Positions 7,769 to 16,203 are shown, counted from the first letter of the stretch. The stretch is 36,454 nt of DNA from an uncultured Pseudomonadota bacterium (GCA_949290295.1 CASERH010000011.1:1-36454); one strand, 5' to 3'. Notes: a model not told the origin generated them from the sequence alone. Numbers and translations: made by a program.

Positions 7769-9229
7769 ATGCTGATACCCAAGAATAATGCCAACCTGAT
7801 GAGAACCAAGATTCTCATAAAATTGGCACAAAGTTATCTGGAAGACAAATTTGCCGAGGCAGACAGGATTCCGCTGGAATTGCGCCCCAAAGACGGTGAA
7901 GTTAGCCGCTGCTGTGTTTATAAAGATCGTGCGGTATTAAAATATCGCTGCATGGCAGGCCTTGGCCACTGCCCGGAAGAAGAAACCGATGAATTAACAA
8001 CGCTCAAAGAGTATGGCGAACAAGCCTTAGAGCGCACGCATGCACCCAAAAACAAATTATCGGTCATAGATATTGCATGCTCGGCCTGTGTAAAATCACA
8101 ATATGTCATAACCAATGTTTGCCGCGGATGCTTTGCGCAGCCATGCCGGCTTAACTGCCCCAAAGAGGCCATTTCAATTGTCAATGGTCGTGCGCATATA
8201 GACCCCGACAAATGTGTCAACTGCGGCAAATGTTTTGAGGTTTGCCCATACCATTCAGTAGTAAAAATTCCGGTTCCGTGTGAAGAAGCCTGCCCGGTAG
8301 GAGCCATCACCAAAGATGAGAAAGGCAAAGAGCACATAGATGTAGAGAAATGCATTTCCTGCGGACGTTGCTTAGCCTCCTGCCCGTTTGGCGCAATTGT
8401 AGAGCGCTCACAGATGATAGACGTCATGCGCGAAGTCAAGGAGACAGACAAAAAAGTAATAGCCATGTTGGCACCTGCCATTTCCGGACAATTCCCCGGT
8501 TCTTTGCAGAATCTTGTTGGTGCACTGAAAAAATTTGGTTTCAGTGATGTGATTGAGGTTGCGGTTGGAGCAGACATCACCACTCAAAAAGAGGCAGCAG
8601 AATTTATAGAGCGGATGGAAGAAGGCAAGCCATTCATGACCACCTCTTGCTGCCCGGCATATTTCAGAGCGGCTCAGGTTCACATTCCGGAACTCAAACC
8701 TTATGTATCCAGCACCAAGACACCGATGTACTACACGGCAGAGCTGGTCAAACAAGAGCACCCTGACTGCATATCAGTATTTGTAGGGCCGTGCCTTGCC
8801 AAGAGAGCCGAAGCCGAATGGGACAAAAACGTAGACTATGTTTTGACCTTTGAGGAGCTGGGTGCTATGTTGGTTGCTTCCGGCATCAACGTTGATGAAT
8901 GTGAAGAAGAATCATTCAGCAAAGTTTCACACGTACAAGGACGCCAATTCCCGGTTACCGGCGGCGTGGCGGGAGCCGTTGCCAGCCTGGTTGGCGACAA
9001 GGTAGAGATTCGCACGGAGAAAATAGACGGCCTCACCAAAGAGAACATCAAACTCCTCAAGCGCTATGCCACCAAAGGCGGAGAGAACAATATGCTTGAG
9101 GTCATGTGCTGCGAAGGCGGCTGCGTATCAGGCCCCGGCTGTATAGCGCTTTCAAAGAAAGCGGCACGCGCGGTAGATGCCTATGCCCAAAGCGGTGAAC
9201 AGCTAACCCCTGAAAGCAAAATAGGTTAA
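7769..9229 (+). CDS. Catalytic-type [FeFe]-hydrogenase
   Basis: A 486-aa soluble enzyme that interconverts protons, electrons and H2. After an N-terminal region containing RCCVYKDRAVLKYRC come four cysteine-rich Fe-S stretches (about residues 104-198), including CVNCGKCFEVCP and CISCGRCLASCP. The H-cluster domain has L1 TSCCPAY (292-298) with both cysteines, L2 GPCLAKRAE (340-348) and L3 EVMCCEGGCVSGPG (444-457). The proton-transfer Cys and all H-cluster ligand Cys are present, so catalytic competence is expected. The GPC in place of MPC and TSCCPAY in place of TSCCPxW suggest a group B-like enzyme rather than the classical group A type. It is last in the operon and followed by a terminator. 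HydE, HydF and HydG are not in the window. Confidence 0.9.
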   Translation: MLIPKNNANLMRTKILIKLAQSYLEDKFAEADRIPLELRPKDGEVSRCCVYKDRAVLKYRCMAGLGHCPEEETDELTTLKEYGEQALERTHAPKNKLSVIDIACSACVKSQYVITNVCRGCFAQPCRLNCPKEAISIVNGRAHIDPDKCVNCGKCFEVCPYHSVVKIPVPCEEACPVGAITKDEKGKEHIDVEKCISCGRCLASCPFGAIVERSQMIDVMREVKETDKKVIAMLAPAISGQFPGSLQNLVGALKKFGFSDVIEVAVGADITTQKEAAEFIERMEEGKPFMTTSCCPAYFRAAQVHIPELKPYVSSTKTPMYYTAELVKQEHPDCISVFVGPCLAKRAEAEWDKNVDYVLTFEELGAMLVASGINVDECEEESFSKVSHVQGRQFPVTGGVAGAVASLVGDKVEIRTEKIDGLTKENIKLLKRYATKGGENNMLEVMCCEGGCVSGPGCIALSKKAARAVDAYAQSGEQLTPESKIG

Positions 9230-9265
9230 ATCTGAACAAAAAACTCAGATATATAAACAATTAAG

Positions 9266-9290
9266 AGCCTCTTCAAATGAAGAGGCTTTT
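9266..9290 (+). terminator. Intrinsic terminator of the hydrogenase operon
   Basis: A perfect 9-bp stem AGCCTCTTC (9266-9274) / GAAGAGGCT (9279-9287) with an AAAT loop is followed by TTTT and AT-rich sequence. It lies 36 bp after the hydrogenase stop codon and just before the promoter of the structured RNA. Confidence 0.88.
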
Positions 9291-9298
9291 AATTTTAA

Positions 9299-9326
9299 TT
9301 GCATTTTAATTTTTCTGCTCTAATAT
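9299..9326 (+). promoter_or_regulatory. Promoter of structured RNA copy 1
   Basis: TTGCAT (9299-9304), a 16-bp spacer and TAATAT (9321-9326). The surrounding 34 bp (9294-9327) are identical to 35767-35800 upstream of RNA copy 2, while sequences further upstream differ. Identity over exactly the promoter segment supports a functional promoter. The predicted start is near 9333, at the foot of the first hairpin. Confidence 0.72.
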
Positions 9327-9331
9327 CACCA

Positions 9332-9495
9332 GTGCAGACGCGAGTTGCGTCTGTGGGGTGTGACAGCTCCATACCATGAAACCATCTCCTCTTTTAGGGG
9401 AGCCGGGGGAATAAGGCTATGCACGAAGAACCCGGACTGACATGGTACAGTTGTCAACTCCCCACCTTGATTTTTAGTCAAGGTGGTTTTGTTTT
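9332..9495 (+). ncRNA. Structured RNA or cis-regulatory leader, copy 1
   Basis: The fold was derived by comparison with copy 2. P1: GCAGACGC (9334-9341) / GCGTCTGT (9347-9354) with loop GAGTT. P2 outer: 9355-9359 / 9457-9461, with purine bulge G9360. P2 inner: TGACAGCT (9361-9368) / AGTTGTCA (9449-9456). P3: TACCATG (9372-9378) / CATGGTA (9441-9447). P4: 9386-9392 / 9396-9402. P5: CCGGG (9403-9407) / CCCGG (9431-9435), directly abutting P4. P2 and P3 keep pairing in copy 2 through changed bases. The RNA ends in a 9-bp intrinsic terminator (9462-9470 / 9478-9486) and T-run. It could be an independent small RNA or an attenuating leader of the ORF at 9519. I could not assign it to a known family. 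Confidence 0.7.
9462..9495 (+). terminator. Intrinsic terminator closing RNA copy 1
   Basis: CCACCTTGA (9462-9470) pairs with TCAAGGTGG (9478-9486) and is followed by TTTTGTTTT. It starts directly after the closing helix P2 (which ends at 9461), with no linker, and ends about 10 bp before the Shine-Dalgarno of the next ORF. That position makes control by attenuation possible. Confidence 0.85.
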
Positions 9496-9518
9496 AACAA
9501 AACAAGGAGTGAGAACAA

Positions 9519-9755
9519 ATGACTGAAACTCAAACTTTTTACAACGATATTCCTTCCAACACCAGCCTCACTCATAAAAAACTACGCTATCTGATTTGCC
9601 AACTTTATCACCTAGAAGGCCAGTGGGAAAATCTGCCGCCCAAAACCCAACACAAACTCTGGCGCGCACTGCAGAACAAAACTCTGCAAAATCTCTTAAA
9701 CGATATGCCAGATGACACACCTCTTAGCACTCTGCTGAATCCGGCAGGGGCATAG
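9519..9755 (+). CDS. Orphan 78-aa protein downstream of RNA copy 1
   Basis: The ORF starts with ATG after a good AAGGAG Shine-Dalgarno (9504-9509). The product is soluble, Leu- and Gln-rich and probably helical (HKKLRYLICQLYHLEGQWENLPPKTQHKLWRALQNKTLQNLL). No known domain is recognised. Its last codons and stop (PAGA, TAG at 9753-9755) lie inside the first tandem repeat (from 9741), so its C-terminus is repeat-derived or the repeat arose next to it. Transcription must pass the RNA terminator or start from an unseen promoter. It may be a small regulatory or toxin/antitoxin-like protein, but nothing proves this. Confidence 0.6.
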   Translation: MTETQTFYNDIPSNTSLTHKKLRYLICQLYHLEGQWENLPPKTQHKLWRALQNKTLQNLLNDMPDDTPLSTLLNPAGA

Positions 9756-10009
9756 TCAAGCTGTAACTCGCACCACTCCCGCTGGTCGTGGTGCTGGTTG
9801 GCAGTACCCTAACCAACAGAAAGTTTGGCTGGTGGAATTTATAAAGTGATTTTGAAGGCGAGGAAAATTTTAATGTACTTTAGGCGTACATGAATTTTCC
9901 GAGACCGCACAAAATCGCTTTAGAAAACCTCCAGACGAACTTTCTTCCCCCACATTAGAAGCCATTATGCGCGACATATAATAAGAAACCAAGGCAAAAG
10001 CTGCCGAAG
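9741..10009. repeat. Tandem palindromic repeat, copy A (269 bp)
   Basis: First of three near-identical units, each starting CCGGCAGGGG. It contains a 7-bp hairpin GCACCAC/GTGGTGC (9770-9794, loop TCCCGCTGGTC). This is followed by a 128-bp imperfect inverted repeat (about 9818-9945): the left arm from GAAAGTTTGGCTGG through GAGGAAAATT is mirrored by AATTTTCC through CCAGACGAACTTTC. The tip is a perfect ATGTAC/GTACAT stem. After the palindrome, 9946-10009 links to copy B. The architecture resembles a MITE or REP-type palindromic element; no transposase is present. Stop codons break all convincing reading frames. Confidence 0.85.
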
Positions 10010-10386
10010 CCGGCAGGGGCGTAACCAAGCTGTAACTCGCACCACTCCCGCTGGTCGGGGTGCTGGTTGGCAGTACCCTAACCAACAGAAAGTTTGGCTG
10101 GTGAAATTTATAAAGTGATTTTGAAGGCGAGGAAAATTTTAGTAAGCGCTAAGTAAAATTGATATGTTGATATCAATTTTGTCTGCAAGCTCTTCGGAAC
10201 ATCTTGCCTAAGCTAGGCAGCTACTGCATGCCGCAGCGAAGCTAGATGCCGAAGAAATAGGCGTACATGAATTTTCCGAGACCGCACAAAATCGCTTTAG
10301 AAAACCTCCAGACGAACTTTCTTCCCTCAAATTAGAAGCCGTTATGCGCGACATATAATAAGAAACCAAGGCAAAAGCTGCCGCAG
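10010..10386. repeat. Tandem palindromic repeat, copy B, interrupted at its tip
   Basis: Second unit, almost identical to copy A outside its centre. It carries C-to-G loop-side changes in the first hairpin (GCACC/GGTGC still pair). The tip of the long palindrome (the few bases around ATGTACTTT in copy A) is replaced by about 116 bp of unrelated structured sequence (10143-10258), which extends the unit to 377 bp. Confidence 0.85.
10143..10258. mobile_element. Nested structured insert in repeat copy B
   Basis: This segment is absent from copies A and C. It contains a perfect 11-bp hairpin AAAATTGATAT (10155-10165) / ATATCAATTTT (10170-10180). A second structure is closed by TCTTCGG (10191-10197) / CCGAAGA (10249-10255) and CATCT/AGATG (10200-10204 / 10244-10248). 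Inside are two hairpins: TGCCTA/TAGGCA (10205-10219) and CTGC/GCAG (10224-10236) within GCT/AGC. It looks like a small palindromic element that inserted into, or was exchanged for, the tip of a larger one. It is not a tRNA: no T-loop or acceptor arrangement fits. Confidence 0.55.
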
Positions 10387-10596
10387 CCGGCAGGGGCGTA
10401 ACCAAGCTGTAACTCGCACCACTCCCGCTGGTCGGGGTGCTGGTTGGCAGTACCCTAACCAACAGAAAGTTTGGCTGGTGGAATTTATAAAGTGATTTTG
10501 AAGGCGAGGAAAATTTTAGTGTACTTTAGGCGTACATGAATTTTCCGAGACCGCACAAAATCGCTTTAGAAAACCTCCAGACGAACTTTCTTCCCT
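10387..10596. repeat. Tandem palindromic repeat, copy C (ends at rodA)
   Basis: Third unit, with an uninterrupted palindrome like copy A (GTGTAC at the tip). It stops after TTCTTCCCT, only a few bases before the rodA stop codon (10600-10602). The post-palindrome linker seen after A and B is missing here. Being transcribed from the rodA side, the palindromes could also form the 3' end structure of the mre-rod transcript. Confidence 0.85.
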
Positions 10597-10599
10597 CTT

Positions 10600-11739
10600 C
10601 TAGTCTTTGCCTATATTAACATTCCTATTAACATTCACCGAGAGAATGATTCCAAAACCGGCCATCACCGAAAGGATAACCGTACCGCCATAAGAAATCA
10701 GCGGCAACGGAATTCCCACAACCGGAATAAGCCCCAATACCATTGAAATATTAATCATAACATACAAGAAAAAGTTGGTAGCCAAGCCAATTGCCGCTAA
10801 CTTGCCGAAATAGCTGGTGCTACGCAGCGCAAAAGCAAAACAATAAGCGATGATTAAAACGTTTATGATGACGACAAAGATTGCCCCAATCATCCCAAAT
10901 TCCTCAGACAACATCGTGAAGATAAAGTCTGTGTGCTTCTCCGGCAAAAAGTTGAGATGGCTCTGTGTTCCCTTCAAAAAACCCTTGCCAAACACGCCGC
11001 CGGAACCCAAAGCAATTTTAGATTGAATAATATGGTAGCCGGCCCCCAACGGATCTCTCTCGGGATCCAAAAATGTCAAAACACGGTTTTGCTGATATTC
11101 ATGCAAAAAATTCCATGCAATCGGCATCAAAATAAGCGCCCCCAAAAGCAAAACGCCAAATTTCCACATCTGCACACCAACGGCAAAAAAGATTGCCCCG
11201 GCAGAAAAAATAAGCATCAGCGCCGTTCCCAAGTCTGGCTGTGTCATCACTAAAAATGCCGGAAACAAAACCATCAATGCCGGAGTAATCAGGCCTTTGG
11301 TGGTTTCAATACTCTGCAAAGAAGAAGAGTGAAAATATCTGGCCAACGCCAAGACCAAGGCAATCTTCATCAGCTCGGAAGGTTGCAACTTCATAAATCC
11401 CAGGTTAATCCAACGCTGGGCACCCATACCGATATGCCCCTCAACCTCAACAATAATCAGCAACACCAACGAGACAAAATAAAACAAATAAGCATAGCGC
11501 ATAAAGATTCTGACATCTATAAAAGCCAAAACCATCATCACCGCAAAACCAAGCCCAAAACGCATCAGCTGATTCAACGCCCACGGGCTCCAGCTGCCGT
11601 TTGCCGCCGAATAAAGCATCACCACACCAATTCCGGCCAGAATACACAACAACAGCACAAAAGAAAAACTGATATTCTGAAATTTCTCTCGCATGGTTGG
11701 CGGCTGACTTTTAAAACTTGTTTCATAAAATTTATACAT
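10600..11739 (-). CDS. rodA: Rod-shape SEDS glycosyltransferase RodA
   Basis: A 379-aa polytopic inner-membrane protein of the SEDS (FtsW/RodA/SpoVE) family. It polymerises lipid II glycan strands in partnership with PBP2 during cell elongation. About ten hydrophobic segments are visible, with the family motifs KHTDFIFTMLSEEFGMIGA and GIPLPLISYGGT near the C-terminus. The start at 11739 lies 5 bp after the PBP2 stop, consistent with translational coupling. It is the last gene of the mreBCD-mrdA-rodA cluster; three palindromic repeats begin immediately after its stop codon. Confidence 0.96.
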   Translation of the reverse strand: MYKFYETSFKSQPPTMREKFQNISFSFVLLLCILAGIGVVMLYSAANGSWSPWALNQLMRFGLGFAVMMVLAFIDVRIFMRYAYLFYFVSLVLLIIVEVEGHIGMGAQRWINLGFMKLQPSELMKIALVLALARYFHSSSLQSIETTKGLITPALMVLFPAFLVMTQPDLGTALMLIFSAGAIFFAVGVQMWKFGVLLLGALILMPIAWNFLHEYQQNRVLTFLDPERDPLGAGYHIIQSKIALGSGGVFGKGFLKGTQSHLNFLPEKHTDFIFTMLSEEFGMIGAIFVVIINVLIIAYCFAFALRSTSYFGKLAAIGLATNFFLYVMINISMVLGLIPVVGIPLPLISYGGTVILSVMAGFGIILSVNVNRNVNIGKD

Positions 11740-11744
11740 TTTGT

Positions 11745-13568
11745 TTATTCCACCGGTTGAGAAGTTGCATCAAGTTTCAGGGCCTCAAGCAAAAGTTTGC
11801 TGCCGATAGGCGCTGCCACGGCAGAACCGCCGCGCCCATGCTCCACCAACACCGCCACCGCATAACGCGGATTATCGTGCGGAGCATAACCCACAAACAA
11901 AGCATGATTTCTATATTTCCAAGGCAAATCTTCTTGTTTGATAATACCTGTTTGGCGCTCTTTCATGGTAATACGGCGCACCTGGGTTGTTCCGGTTTTG
12001 CCGGCCATTTTCAAGCCATGAAAATCAAACCTGGAACCAAGAGCCGTACCACCGGGAGCATTAACCACATCGTACATTCCCTGTTTAACAAGAGAAATAT
12101 AAGAAGAATTAATCGGCATCTTTTTAAAGTTCAAAGGAGAGCCCTTGTCTTTTTTGGTAAAAGTGGGAACCACTTCATAACCACCATTGGCAATACGAGC
12201 CGTCATGGTGGCAAGCTGTATCGGCGTTGTCAAAATATAGCCTTGCCCGATACCTGAAATTAAACTCTCACCTTGCTGCCAAGGTTCGCCAAATCTCCGC
12301 CATTTCCACTCTGTGTCAGGAATAAGGCCCTCTTTTTCATTTTCAAGTCCGATATCGATTTTTTGCCCCAATCCAAACCTTCGTGCCATTTCGGCAATCT
12401 TATTAATACCGAGTTTCTGGGCCGTCTCATAAAAGAAGATATCGCAAGAATGTTGCAAAGCCTGCACCACATCAAGATACCCGTGTCCGATATGTTTCCA
12501 ACAGTGAAAAGCATGATCTCCCAAAAACATCCGCCCGGCACAAAAAGACCTTGTCTGTGGTGTGATTACCCCGCTTTCCAAAGCCGCCAGAGCCACCACC
12601 ATCTTAAACGTTGACCCCGGAGAATATTGCCCGGCCACAGCCTTATTCATTAAAGGCTTGCGTTCGTTTTTATTGAGCTCATTCCACTCTTTGGTTGAAA
12701 GCCCCTGTGTCAACATATTTGGATCATAAGCCGGCACCGAAACAAAAGCCAAAATCTCCCCGCTGTTGACATCAAGCATAATTGCGGCGCCGCTCTCTTC
12801 GCCAAACAGCTCATAGGCCTTGGTTTGCAACCTCGCATCAATACTTAAATCAATCCTATCACCGGGGATACCATCAACTCTTTCAATTTCCTTCATCACG
12901 CGTCCGATGGCATTTACCTCAAGCTTCAAGTTACCGCCACGACCGCGTAAGCGTTTTTCATAAAGTTTTTCTATTCCGGCCTTACCGATTTTAAATCCCG
13001 GCACCTCCAAAAGCGGATCATCTTTAACATCCGTGTCAGAAACAGAAGAAACATAGCCGATGACATGGGCCGTTTTTTCGCCATAAGGATAATAACGGCT
13101 AAGCCCTTCATCAATAATGATACCTGGCAAGTCAGGAGCATTGAGCTGAATCTTGGAAACCTCTTCCCAAGAAAGATTGTCTTTAATCTTAATTGGCACA
13201 AAACTCCTGTTTTTCTTCAGATCTTTTTTTACGCGCTCTTCTTCGGCCTCAGTTATCGGCATAATCTTTTTCAAGGCATCCAAAGTCTCCTGAACATTGG
13301 TTGTCTGCTCAGCCACAATCATCACCTGAAAGTTCTGTCGGTTAGTCGCCAACATCACGCCATGTCGGTCATATATTACCCCTCTGGGCGGCACCAACAA
13401 ACGAGTTGAAATTCGGTTTTCATCGGCCAATGTTTTATACTTATCTGCCTGATAAACCTGCAAATAATATAATCTGAAGATGAGACACAGTAACAAGAAA
13501 AGCTCCACCGCGCCAAGAATCAGCGAGCGGTTGATAAGCACTTTTCCTTTATCGTTATCACGGTTCAT
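11745..13568 (-). CDS. mrdA: Penicillin-binding protein 2 (transpeptidase)
   Basis: A 607-aa class B PBP that cross-links peptidoglycan during elongation. It has a single N-terminal membrane anchor (about residues 14-38), a dimerisation/pedestal domain starting at PPRGVIYDRHG, and a transpeptidase domain. The active-site motifs are STFK (Ser319), SCD (374-376, the SxD form usual for PBP2) and KTGT (524-527). Its ATG overlaps the mreD stop by one base (TAATG), showing tight coupling. It acts in the periplasm with RodA. Confidence 0.96.
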   Translation of the reverse strand: MNRDNDKGKVLINRSLILGAVELFLLLCLIFRLYYLQVYQADKYKTLADENRISTRLLVPPRGVIYDRHGVMLATNRQNFQVMIVAEQTTNVQETLDALKKIMPITEAEEERVKKDLKKNRSFVPIKIKDNLSWEEVSKIQLNAPDLPGIIIDEGLSRYYPYGEKTAHVIGYVSSVSDTDVKDDPLLEVPGFKIGKAGIEKLYEKRLRGRGGNLKLEVNAIGRVMKEIERVDGIPGDRIDLSIDARLQTKAYELFGEESGAAIMLDVNSGEILAFVSVPAYDPNMLTQGLSTKEWNELNKNERKPLMNKAVAGQYSPGSTFKMVVALAALESGVITPQTRSFCAGRMFLGDHAFHCWKHIGHGYLDVVQALQHSCDIFFYETAQKLGINKIAEMARRFGLGQKIDIGLENEKEGLIPDTEWKWRRFGEPWQQGESLISGIGQGYILTTPIQLATMTARIANGGYEVVPTFTKKDKGSPLNFKKMPINSSYISLVKQGMYDVVNAPGGTALGSRFDFHGLKMAGKTGTTQVRRITMKERQTGIIKQEDLPWKYRNHALFVGYAPHDNPRYAVAVLVEHGRGGSAVAAPIGSKLLLEALKLDATSQPVE

Positions 13569-14086
13569 TACTCATCATCCTGAATAAAATTATTTTGCAC
13601 AAAGGCCAACAACAACGAGATCAGCGGATAAACGGCGATTGTCGCCATATAGCTGAAAGCCAACATAGAAAGCGGCAAAAATTGACTATAATAAACAGAA
13701 ACAATCAACCACCGGCTCAACATTGTGACCAAAGCCAACAAAGCGAACCCATACCACAACACAACAAATGGTTTGGCATTCAAAAACCTTGAGGTATTGT
13801 TGACCAAAACATACATCAGCAACAGTTCAAAAATATTAGACCCCAAAGGTGATGATGTCACCACATCATCAAGCACACCCAAACAAAAGACCGAACCCAA
13901 ATTAAACAAATCCGGCCGATGTTGCAACCAAAAATAAACACAAATCATACCCATTGCCGGACGAATACTATTCAAAAACATAAAATCAAACGGCACATAA
14001 GAAAACAAGAGCAACAGCGCCGAAACCGCAAACGGCAATAGACGCTGAAAGACAGAAGTGATATTTTCATCCAACTCCTTAGCCAT
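13568..14086 (-). CDS. mreD: Rod-shape-determining membrane protein MreD
   Basis: A 172-aa protein with about five hydrophobic helices, the size and topology of MreD, an inner-membrane member of the elongasome. Sequence conservation in this family is low, so the call rests on topology and on position between mreC and mrdA. It overlaps both neighbours by one base (stop/start TAATG arrangement on each side). Confidence 0.9.
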   Translation of the reverse strand: MAKELDENITSVFQRLLPFAVSALLLLFSYVPFDFMFLNSIRPAMGMICVYFWLQHRPDLFNLGSVFCLGVLDDVVTSSPLGSNIFELLLMYVLVNNTSRFLNAKPFVVLWYGFALLALVTMLSRWLIVSVYYSQFLPLSMLAFSYMATIAVYPLISLLLAFVQNNFIQDDE

Positions 14087-14955
14087 TACTTGTCTTCCTG
14101 GGGTGTTTCCTGCGTATTATCCAAAATTCCTTCCAAGCCGTAATCAACCAGTCTGATATATTCCAACTGTTCCAAACTGCTGAAAGGTTTCACCACAATC
14201 TCATTTTTAGAAACTTTGATAACCTTACCAATCGGAAGTCCGGCAGGGAAAACTCCGGCCACACCGGAAGTAACGATTCTATCCCCGACATTAACCGTCG
14301 CATCCAACGGAATAAAAATAAGCTTCGGCATGGTAGAGTTATCGCCGGAAAGGATTCCTCTGACTCTGCTTTTTTCCACCATCACCGGAATTTTGGAGTT
14401 AATATCGGTAATCAAAATAATCTTAACATAGCGTTGTCCGACCTTATCAACACGCCCCACCACACCTCTGTCAGAGAGAGCAATTTGCCCTTTTTTCACT
14501 TTTTCATCTCCGACATAAGCAATCATCGAATGAGAGAAAGCATCTCCCTCTTCGGCAATCACCCTGGCTGTCACAAAATCAGCCCGAGGCGGCGTTACAT
14601 AATTGAGAAGCTTACTCAGTAGTTTGTTTTCAATCTCCAAGGCCCTAAAACGGTCATACACCATATTCAGCCGACGGTTCTCTTCCCTCAAGCGGATATT
14701 ATCCTGGTGAATTTGCTTTAGGTCTTTGAAATAATCATAACCTTTGGCAACCATTTTTGCCGGCACCACCAAAATGTCAATCAAAGGGGAAAACATATCA
14801 GTGGCCACGCTGGAGGTTTTATCAATAATAACCGTATCGGTTTTATTAATCAGCATCAGCACAAAAGCAATTAAAAACAAAATTACCAGCGCAAATTTTT
14901 TGGCCAGTAACCTGATATGACTAAGATGTAAGAATAGACTTCTGCGCCGTTTCAT
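14086..14955 (-). CDS. mreC: Rod-shape-determining protein MreC
   Basis: A 289-aa protein with one N-terminal transmembrane helix (about residues 16-36), a coiled coil (DLKQIHQDNIRLREENRRLNMVYDRFRALEIENKLLSKLL) and a periplasmic beta-rich domain (VGRVDKVGQRYVKIILITDINSKIPVMVE...GDRIVTSGVAGVFPAGLPIGKV). MreC bridges MreB and PBP2/RodA. It is separated from mreB by 106 bp that can fold into a hairpin (14988-15052), so the two may be transcribed together but processed or tuned separately. Confidence 0.96.
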   Translation of the reverse strand: MKRRRSLFLHLSHIRLLAKKFALVILFLIAFVLMLINKTDTVIIDKTSSVATDMFSPLIDILVVPAKMVAKGYDYFKDLKQIHQDNIRLREENRRLNMVYDRFRALEIENKLLSKLLNYVTPPRADFVTARVIAEEGDAFSHSMIAYVGDEKVKKGQIALSDRGVVGRVDKVGQRYVKIILITDINSKIPVMVEKSRVRGILSGDNSTMPKLIFIPLDATVNVGDRIVTSGVAGVFPAGLPIGKVIKVSKNEIVVKPFSSLEQLEYIRLVDYGLEGILDNTQETPQEDK

Positions 14956-14987
14956 CTCAAAAACCCGATAAAGTTCTGTTTTGCCTC

Positions 14988-15052
14988 TTGCAAGCTACAA
15001 AGGAGGCGTCTGGTCAGCTCTAAAAACCACTCCAAACACCTCCTGATTGCAA
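14988..15052 (-). other. Hairpin in the mreB-mreC intergenic region
   Basis: TTGCAA (14988-14993 and 15047-15052) flank AGGAGGCG (15001-15008) and CACCTCCT (15037-15044), which pair with one wobble. There is no T-run, so this is not a standard terminator. It may be an mRNA processing or stability element that gives mreB a higher level than mreCD. Confidence 0.4.
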
Positions 15053-15061
15053 ATCTTCTTT

Positions 15062-16173
<1,112 letters not shown>

Positions 16174-16203
16174 CAACAAATTACATTGTTAACACCCCAA
16201 AAA

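Noticed and set aside
7918..8583. Minus-strand open frame of 221 codons
   Set aside because: Antisense to the catalytic hydrogenase; no family features.
9332..9495. 6S RNA, SRP RNA or c-di-GMP (GEMM) riboswitch
   Set aside because: The long interrupted helix is vaguely 6S-like, but there are two copies each upstream of a small ORF, and the SRP GNAR loop and GEMM motifs are absent. Not excluded formally without an Infernal search.
9332..9755. Type III toxin-antitoxin (ToxIN-like) locus
   Set aside because: Promoter-RNA-terminator-ORF order is similar, but the RNA is not made of short tandem repeats and the 78-aa ORF is too small and unlike ToxN.
9870..10085. Minus-strand open frame of 71 codons in repeat copy A, and its near twin at 10208-10462
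   Set aside because: Both lie in the palindromic repeats and their similarity is due only to the repeat. They have no recognisable domain and no good ribosome-binding site, and their frame runs through hairpin stems.
10191..10255. tRNA-like cloverleaf in the nested insert
   Set aside because: The branched fold lacks a T-loop, a proper anticodon arm and a 7-bp acceptor next to a discriminator/CCA context.
9741..10596. CRISPR array
   Set aside because: Units are about 269 bp with internal palindromes and no short repeats with unique spacers; no cas genes.
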